64,000 nt of DNA, from contig CAJNDS010001724.1 in assembly GCA_905221605.1 (NCBI GenBank), positions 196,001 through 260,000 on the forward strand. The letters run 5' to 3'. Made by a program: the position numbers and the translations under genes. The notes under the pieces were generated by a model. The model was given only the letters and a program-made list of their open reading frames with translations. It ran no database searches and was not told where the DNA came from. This stretch comes from Symbiodinium natans. Its lineage: Eukaryota > Sar > Dinophyceae > Suessiales > Symbiodiniaceae. How positions within the stretch are numbered: the stretch's first letter is position 1; each line of letters starts with the position of its first letter. Below are positions 23,901 to 32,900 of this stretch, in pieces.

Positions 23901-26900
23901 AACTGAGAAAACCCTCAACCCCATCGAAGAGCTGCATAGCAAAGCCTATCTAAAGCTCCTTTGCCGGCCCTAAACTCTAAACCCTAAAACCCTCAACCGC
24001 CCTCTAAACCCTAAACCCTAAACCCTAAACCGCCCCTGAAGAACAGGTTGCTGCCTTTTCTATGGACTCTGCTGTCTCTGCTACCTTGAGCTGCCATTCA
24101 TTGAGCAAGTGCATATGGACGCCCAGGCCTTTTGCCGAAATCCCTCAGGAGGGGTTTAGGCCTTCAGGATACCCTAAACTCCTAAACTCCTAAACTCCTA
24201 AACTCCTAAACTCCTAAACTCCTAAACTCCTAAACTCCTAAACTCCTAAACTCCTAAACTCCTAAACCCTAAACCCTAAACTAAACCCTAAACCCTAAAC
24301 CCTAAACCCTAAACCCTAAACCCTAAACCCTAAACCCTAAACCCTAAACCCTAAACCCTAAACCCTAAACCCTAAACCCTAAACCCAACACATTGAAGGG
24401 GGCAAAAAGGGCTGAGCATTCCGGTTGAGGGTTCTAAACCCTCACCCAACCTACGTATTCTTTCATGTTCTTGAACTATGGCTCCTGATCCCCCTCCTCT
24501 AAAGCTCGGTCACTCCATACCACGGAGGTTCCTTGAAGTGTCCTAAGAACTTGAATGACCGAGCTCCCTTCAGAGAGTTCGCTCCCATGAGCTTAGTTAT
24601 CTCTGCCCTACCTACTGCTTTGGGGCTTAGCGGTACGCCTTGAAGCCCACTACAACTGCCATGTTCGACTTAAACTGACTTAAACCCTAAACCCTGAAGC
24701 CTGAAGCCTGAACCCTAAACCCTAAACCCTTCATTCCTGTTCTCACTCATAGTGAGCCTTCTTACCGGTAGCCGCAGGCCTTTAACGTCACCTTGGTGGC
24801 CATCCGCTTCATCCTTGCTGCCGTGGCAATCGACACAAGGCCCTGACGACCAAAGGGCTGTAAGCTCCGAGTTTAGGGTTTAGGGTTTAGGGTTTGGGGT
24901 TTGGGGTTTAGGGTTTGGGGTTTAGGGTTTAGGGTTTAGGGCATCACTCAGTTGCAAGTCATTCTGAGTCCAGGAGCTCGTAGGTCATTCAGATGGGCTC
25001 GGAGCCCCTTTAAAGTGAACGGAAAGCTGGGTTTAGGGTTTAGGGTTTAGGGTTTAGGGTTTAGGGTTTAGGGTTTAGGGTTTAGGGTTTAGGGCTTAGG
25101 CTTCCTTTTTCCTTCGTTCGTTGCTGGTGAACCTAGAAGCCGAGACTGTGACTCCCGCAGAGCAAGGCTTTCTGTGCCGTGGCAGCTGCTTCTTTCTGCC
25201 GGGCAGCTCCTAGTGCCCACACTCTTGGGGGCACAGGGGGGTGGGGTTTAGGGTTTAGGGTTTGGGGTTTGGGGTTTGGGGTTTGGGGTTTGGGGTTTGG
25301 GGTTTGGGGTTTGGGGTTTGGGGTTTGGGGTTTTGGGGTTTGGGGTTAGGGGTTTGGGGTTTGGGGTTTGGGGTTTGGGGTTTGGGTTTGGGGTTTGGGT
25401 TGTGTTTATTTGTGATCTGTTGGGGAGTCGGGGAGGTTTCGGTCTTCCTCAGCTCTGCAACAGAAGATGACAAAGTCTTTTTGAAAAAGCACTCAAATCG
25501 AAGAAGTAGGAACCCCCCGCCTCCCCCAAGCAATCAGGGACTCTCTATAAGGACACGGCCCCCGGAGCACCCAAAAATATTTTAGGGGGGGAGGACACCA
25601 AGGCCCCGCAAGCCCCGAAACCTTTACGGCCAAAAGGCTTGAAGCCGTCTAGCCTTCCAGGGCTGGAGCCACGGCCCTTAAAAGCTGAAGTTTGCAGGGC
25701 CTTAAGGCCTGGAGCTTTCCTGCAAAAAGCTGGTGATTACAGCGAGTGTCCCGAACAAACCTCCTAAAGCGAAATCGGGCTGGCCGGTGGGCTACCCATC
25801 ACGAATCTTGTGAGCCTCGTTTCGTAACCCTATAAGGTCTTAGATGGAACTGCACGAGCTTAGCTTCCCGGCTTTTCCAGACTGCTGCTGAGGCCCTCAG
25901 GAGTCAGACAAACCCTAACCCCTTAACCCTAAACACAAACCTGAACCACAGACCCTTGAAAGTCTCTTGAAAGTATCCCCCCCCCCCCCAGAAAGAAATG
26001 TGATCATAGTGGCCCCAACAAGCTGAGTTCGCAGAATGAATGCAGGGTTTTAGGGTTTTAGGGTTTAGGGTTTAGGGTTTAGGGTTTAGGGTTGGACAAT
26101 TGGTGATTATAGACGCAAGCCCCACCAAAGCCAGTGCAACTCTGCAAATAGCGGCCGAGAAGGGGCCACCTGAGGATACCGTAGGGCTGGGGCTCAACAC
26201 CAGCAAGAAGGTAACCCTAAACCCTAAACCCTAAACCCTAAACCCCCTAAACCCCGTGAGCCGAGGCTTTGGGCAGATTTCAGTGGGCCCAATGGCGTCC
26301 GCCATCCGGCGTTTACCGTGTTTCTCCAAGGCTCCTAGGTAGGAGGATAAGGGGGGCCCTTAAAAGGGGACCCTTCTGAACCCTCTTCTGGCTCTCTTCA
26401 ACAGGGATTTCATTCAGAGGGTCCATATACCCAATGGTCCCCCTAAACCCTAAACCCTAAACCCCAAACCCTAAACCCCAAACCATAAACCCTGAACCCT
26501 AAACCTAAGCCGTATATCCCCTAAAGGCGTCGTGCTGGGCCTGACCATCTTCGGATCCTACACGCTGGAGACATGCGTGCAATCCAACATCCGGGCCCAA
26601 TTCCACCGCTCAGATGCGGAGTCCTTGCTCCTTGGGGACGAGATCCCTAAAAGAGTTTATGGGTTCATCGACCTTAATAGGAATTATAGCAATATAGCAA
26701 GAATTATAGCAATATCGTAATATAGCAATATAGTAATAGAGTAGTATAGTAATATAGTAGTATAGTATTGTAGTAATATAGTAATATTGGGGTCCTTTAC
26801 CCTATACTACTGTATTGCTGTAGATTAATTATTTAAACCCTAAACCCTAAACCCGAAGCCCTAAAGCCCTAAACCCTAAACCCTAAACCCGAAGCCCTAA

Positions 26901-29900
26901 AGCCCTGAAGCCCTATATTATTTGGTCCCTAAGGATGGTCAGCTTTCGCCGGATGCTGAGGGGCATCTGTGATGGGGAGGTCTCTTAGGCTTAGGGGTAC
27001 TTGCAAATCATTTTTTTAAAGTTTTTTTGCTTGCTAGTTTAGGGTTTAGGGTTTAGGGTTTAGGGTTTAGGGTGACTATAATCCCTAAGGGGCAGCTAAA
27101 TTTTTAATTTCTGCTAGGGTGCCAAGTTCAGTAGAGGTCTTGCTAGACAGCAACCTTCGCATCCACAGCGCCTCTGACTGCTTGAAGCACCTGCTCATGA
27201 CTAGCACCAACATGCACCTTCGGGATGCTTGGAAATTATTTTTTACTTTGGGCACTTTAATACCTAACAAACAGCTCTACTAAAATCATAACTTTTGCTA
27301 GGGTTCCAAGAAGGTACAGCTAGAATCAGAACTTTTCCTAGGGTTCCAAGTTCAGTAGAGGCATGGGAAGTCCTTTCAGCAGCTGCTTGATCCGAGAGAC
27401 CTCCAGAAGTTCCGCAAGTTCATGGAAACCTCAGCAAGCACCGCGGCAGAGAGCACGAGCTCGCCCTCTTGCATCTCCATCCCCCTTTTTGGGAATTGTT
27501 TTTTTCTTTTTTTATGTTCATATAAATCCCAAGAGGATATTAAACATATTATTTTTGTTCATATAAATCCCAAGAGGATATTTAAAATATATTGTTTTTC
27601 GTTTTTATGAAGGTTCTAAGGGGAGTATAGGTATGCGGGTGTCCTTGCTGGGAGCGGCCAGCACTCGGATCAGCGTGGACGTGTTTCACGTCCCAATTTC
27701 CAAGCTGTATGGCTCCCACGACCCCTACCACCTCATTGCGCTCAAGGAGGACGGTGAGCATCGAGAACCTCCTGCCAACAATCACCCTCAGGCGCCTTGC
27801 CGGGCCACAGGAACCCTGAAATTGGGGTCACCTGCCCACAATACTACTCTAGCTCCTATGAAGGTATATGAACGCCAAACCCTCAAGCCTGGACCACCCT
27901 CCAGCCTGTAGACCCTAGACCCGAAACCTAAACCCAAAAGCCCTAAGCCTCAAACCCTAAACCGTAAGCCCTCAGCCCTAACGCTAAACCCTAAAACCCT
28001 AAACCCTAAACAGAAAAACCCTAAACCCTAAACTCTAAACCCTAAATCCTACCCGTTTAGGGTTCATGTCGTCAGGTAGAGATCCGACCTCAGCTCCCTC
28101 CTCGGCGCGCCAGCAGTGAGGCATCTGCAGGCGCAGCCATGGGCCTGCAAGGGCTTTTCAATGAGATTGTGGAGATCCTTGTTAACGGAAGGCTTTAGGG
28201 TTTTAGGGTTTAGGGATTAGGGTTTAGGACTTAGCGAGGCGAGAGCTCAGAAGCCTACTGCAAAAGGGTGTAGGGTTTAGTTTAGGGTTCAGTGTCCCTA
28301 AACCCTAAACCCTAAACCCTAAACCCTAAACCCGCAACCCCGAACCCTACTAAGGATGAGCTTGCTGGTGGATCCTTCGACCGCCTTTTGCGACGTGCGC
28401 CAGGTCTGAGGGCGAAAGGAGGGACCCTTCTAAGGGACCTTAGGGGGTTATTTAAGATTTTTTTGGGGGGCTTCTGAGGTATATATATATATGTAGTAGA
28501 CGATTATAATTTTTTTGTTTCTTTTTTTGTAGGGTTTATACAGGAGATACAAAGGGGAATAAGACTATAGGGATACCCCTTAAACCAGGTCAACCTGCGA
28601 TTCCGCAGAGGCCCTGGCGAGCGAGGTCCGAGCCTCCGGTCCACAGTCCTGCCGACGGATTGGGCCAGTATCTTCGTAGAGAACTACTTAGGGTTTAGGG
28701 TTTAGGGTTTAGGGTTTAGGGTTTAGGCTGGGATGTTCCCCCTTACACTAACAGTCCTTAATCTGGATTATGCTCGGGGTTACTTTCATCCCTATTCAGG
28801 ATTGTTCGTACAAAGGGGAACATCCCACAGTACTGCTATTTGCTTAAGAACCCCCACTCCAAACAGAAACATACAAGAAAATCATCCCTATATTACCCTT
28901 AGAAGGAAGAATAGTGTTAATGTTTCTTTTGGGTGGGGGGGGGTTCGTAATAGTAGAGTAGGTAGCCTTTCGAACCTTTTGGGTGGTATTCTGAATCCCA
29001 AAGGTGAACCTTGGAGTTCCCTGGCTAAAAACACAAGACAACCAAGGTATCAAGGATGCAGTGACCCAGTTTGCCCAGAAAGAGGAGACGGGGCACGTGA
29101 TGCTGCCTACGCGCCTGCCAGCGATCCGATGCCGAATGATGGATCAGAGCTCCAGAAAGTACAACCTGGCTCGCTTGGCGGAGTTGTCCTCGTACCTTGG
29201 GGACCAAATGAACCCCTAAAATTGGGGGTCATATACCCTGCGCTAAGTCAAATCCCTATTAGGGTATATGAACCCTAAACCCTGATAATTAGGGTCCTAA
29301 CCCTAAATCCTAAACCCTAAACCCTAAACCCCTTTGGGTCCAAGGTATAGAGGCACTAGTGGCCGGCTCTGGCTTCGTCTTGGCGACCTTGTGGAGGGAA
29401 ACGAGTCTCGCGAGTACCCGAACTTGCAACCGTCAGGGATGCCGATTCGTCGTCTTCGACGGGCTCAGATGTCTCACTCACCCTTCTCTATGCAGGGTTA
29501 AGCTGAACCTTCAGGTCAAGATCCCATCGGGAGTTCCCGAAGGGTTGTGGTTCGGCTTTGAGCACACATCATGGACGCGCAGCTCCCAGAAACGCACCAG
29601 ATCTCACCAGTATGCGCATCAGACGAGCTAAGCCCACAATGTGCTTGAATGCGTTTCTGGGGCCTGAATGGAATTTCCTTGCTGATGCTTGGGAACCATG
29701 ATCATCAGCGTCCTGTCTTTTGAGTCTTTTACTTCAGACCCAGACAAAAGGGTGTCATCATGCAACCCTCAACCCTAAACCCTAAACCCCAAGCCCCAAA
29801 CCCTAAACCCTAGTTAGACGGATGGCAGAAAAGAAGCCCTAAACCCTAACCCTAACCCTAAACCGGGGCCAGCGATGGCCAGTGGAGGAACTTCTTGTCA

Positions 29901-32900
29901 CGTGTGCCCAAGTCCATTCAATCCAGCACCACCCTGACGTCACCCTAAACCCTAAACACTAAACAAAAAACCCTAACCCCTACCCTTGGAGCATCGTACC
30001 CTTCTCAGATGATGGCGAACGAGGCATCCCAGCAGTCCTTGCGGTCAAAACTTTGGTTTAGGGCTTAGGGTTTAGGATTTAGGGTTTAGGGTTCAGGGTT
30101 TAGGGTTTAGGCATTTTTCAGAGCTTTTGAGAGGTGCAAGCGCCAGGGAGCAGTATTACTATCTTGAGAAGCCCGCAACCTACTCTGTTGCAGGCTATGT
30201 TCTGCAAGCCCCCTGGAAACCATAAACCCTAAACCCTAAACCCCAATCCCGAAACCCCCAGACCTCCAACCCCCTAAACTAAGTACCGGGGTTCGCAGGT
30301 GCCCTCCCAAGCAGGTTTTGGGGTTGCTGAGGTGTTGGGCAAACCTTGTCGAGCTCGAAAGGTGAAGCCCAGCAGGGTGGGCTTTGGGTTTTGGGTCTTG
30401 CTGCGTTGCTACCGTTTGCTTAAGAACCCCCTCAAAAATAAAGAATACGAATCCTTCTATCTTATCATTAACCAAAAAAAAGAGAGAATCCCCCAGACTG
30501 CCCCTAGAAGGAAATGAGCAGCCCTGCCCTAAGCCACGTTCTGTACAAACCGAGGAGAAGCTCCTGGCAGCCTTGAAGGACTTCAGCCGGCGAGCACGTT
30601 GATCAACAGAGAGTTTATTCTGTGAAGATCATAGTAGACTAACCCCCTTAATCACGGAATATACCTGAATTATGGGATATACCTTAATTAAGGGGTTTTG
30701 GAGTCTCTGGGTCAACAGTTGCCTCGATTTAGAGTTTCGTGCAAACCTGAACTCTCGAACCGCACACTCCAAGGTCGTAAAATTCTACCTTATGCTGTTT
30801 TTGCGCGCTTCGAGGCCAAGGGTGAGGCTTTACCTAGAGTATTCTTTTTCTACCATGCAACACAGACAATGTGCGTGAGTTGTTGGGAGCTCCTGTTTTT
30901 GCACCCGGCGGCTCCCCGGGTGGGTTTCTCCCAGTCCGAGGTTCGTATACCCTAAACCTTGATTCTACGATTTGCTTAAGAACCCCGAAAAAATATTCCT
31001 CATTGAGGGTAATATGGGATGATTCATATTTTATTCTTTGGGTTTCTTAAATGGTAGGATTGTGAACCCTGGAGTCGTCTACCCCAAGCTAGAGTCATGC
31101 ACCCTCAGCCTTAAACTCACATGGGTGTTTCCGAATAAGGGGGTACCTTGCTGGGGTCCTTATTCCAAGAGGATCCTGCTATTTGGGGGAAGGTCCTTTT
31201 TAGGGGCCCCTTATTTTCGGACACCTTCACATCAAGAAAGCCAGCTCCTGGGAGCCGTCAAATGGTAGGGTTTAGGGTTTAGGGTTTCGGGTTTAGGGTT
31301 TAGGGTTTGGGGTTTAGGGTTTGGGGTTTGGGGTTTAGGGTTTGGGGTTTGGGGTTTGGGGTTTAGGGTTTAGGGTTTGTCTTGTTCTGCCCATTGAGCT
31401 TTTACGGGATGCATGAGGCCCTCCTTGGGGACCAACAGAAGAAGTCCCGAAACCTTAAAAATAGGGTCATAGACCCTATACTACGATCATTCCTATTTGA
31501 GATACATGAGCCCTAAACCCTAAACCCTAAACCCTAAACCCTAAACCCTGTTTGGGTTCACTTAGTCCCCAAGGCTAGCCTCCCAGGAGGTGACCCTTGC
31601 AGGGACAGAAGGCTCGAACCCTAAAATGAGTAGTCTCGGGTGGCCAGTGTGTGGGTGTAGGGTTTAGGGTTTAGGGTTTAGGGTTTAGGGTTTAGGGTTT
31701 AGGGTTTAGGGTTTAGGGTTTAGGGTTTAGGGTTTAGGGTTTAGGGTTCCGGGAGATGACTACAAAGCACTTGCAGCCAGTCTCCATCCGAACCTTCACA
31801 CACTTTCAGCCCCTAACCCGAAACCCCTAAGCCCTAAACCCTAACCCCTTCAGCCCTTAACGCCCAAACTTCAGCCTAAAACCCTGAACCCTGAACCCTA
31901 AACCCTATCTCCCCCCCCCCCCCTTTCGGCTAAGCCCCTAAGCCCTATAACCCTAAGCCCTAAGCCCTAGACCGTAACTAAACCCTACTAAACCCTCAAC
32001 CCTCAATCCTCCACCCTAGCCCAAAACCCTAAACCCCAAACCCCAAACCCCAAACCCCAAACCCTAAACCCTTAACCCTTAACCCTTATAAACCCTAAAC
32101 CCTAAACCCTAAACCCTAAACCCTAAACCCTAAACCCTAAACCCTAAACCTAGCCTAAACCCTAAACCCACGCAGGAAGCAGAGCCGAAGTTGAAGCCTC
32201 CACGCTGTCGCCGGGCTTGTGCTGGAGCTGTGGGGTTTAGGGTAGAGGGTATAGGGTTTAGGGTTAGGGTTTAGGGTTTTGGGTTTTAGGGTTCGGGTTT
32301 AGGGTTTTTTTGCTCCTGCGGGGTTGGATCTAACCCTAAGAGCCCAAAGGCTATGTGCCACAACCCTTGCTTCCGAAAGAAGGTGTGATGTTTGTGTTTC
32401 TTGGGCTTGCGCTTTTCAGGGTTCTGCAGCAAAAGGGCTTAGGGTTTGAGAGTCAGGGTTCAAACCCTAAACCCCATAAACCCTAGGGTTTAGGGACTCT
32501 GGGTTCAAGGGGTTGAAGGGTTGTGGCAAGAAAAGAGTATCGGGATCTGTGGCTCGAGCCATCAGTCCATTCTTGGGCACCCAGTCTGGGAACTTCCTGT
32601 TGTGTTTGGGCGTACCACCGAAGGGCCTGTCGTTCATAGACCAGCCCCTATTGCTTTCTGTGCGTGCTTTTTTTTCTTGCAAAAAAGGGACTCAGCACGT
32701 GAAGGTAGTCTGCAAGGCGACGAAATGAATCCTGAACGGGCTTATGGTTCATATACCTCAATGGGAATTATAGTAGTATAGGGTCTACGACTTGGGATTT
32801 AAATCGGGATGAGAGTACCCCGGTGTATCACTTTCATTTAAAGCTAACCTTGGGGTTTAGGGTCCAGGGTTTAGGGTTAGGGTTCAGGCTTTAGGCTTAG

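Larger units (their letters stand above)
21578..30554 (+). other. MCAT intron 13, host of a nested gene
   Basis: This GA-AG intron is bracketed by TTTAGGG on the donor side (from about 21600) and CCCTAAA on the acceptor side (30224-30241). Inside are exons of the PAS-like gene, several TIR elements and many alternating telomere-like arrays. A stretch at about 22460-22530 (MVGLADESWQAIALASW frame, before a TTTAGGG array) may be a further exon of the nested gene. Other coding-like pieces at 26113-26210 (frame ending GLGLNTSKK before a GT donor) and 24047-24120 were not placed in any gene. Confidence 0.75.

Noticed and set aside
25255-25585. ORFs of WGLGFGV or NPKPQTP repeats on both strands
   Set aside because: They are translations of a TTTGGGG array.
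30345-30380. Possible MCAT exon (frame VKPSR)
   Set aside because: It lies upstream of exon 14 and out of order; the true KLKPPR exon is at 32176-32206.
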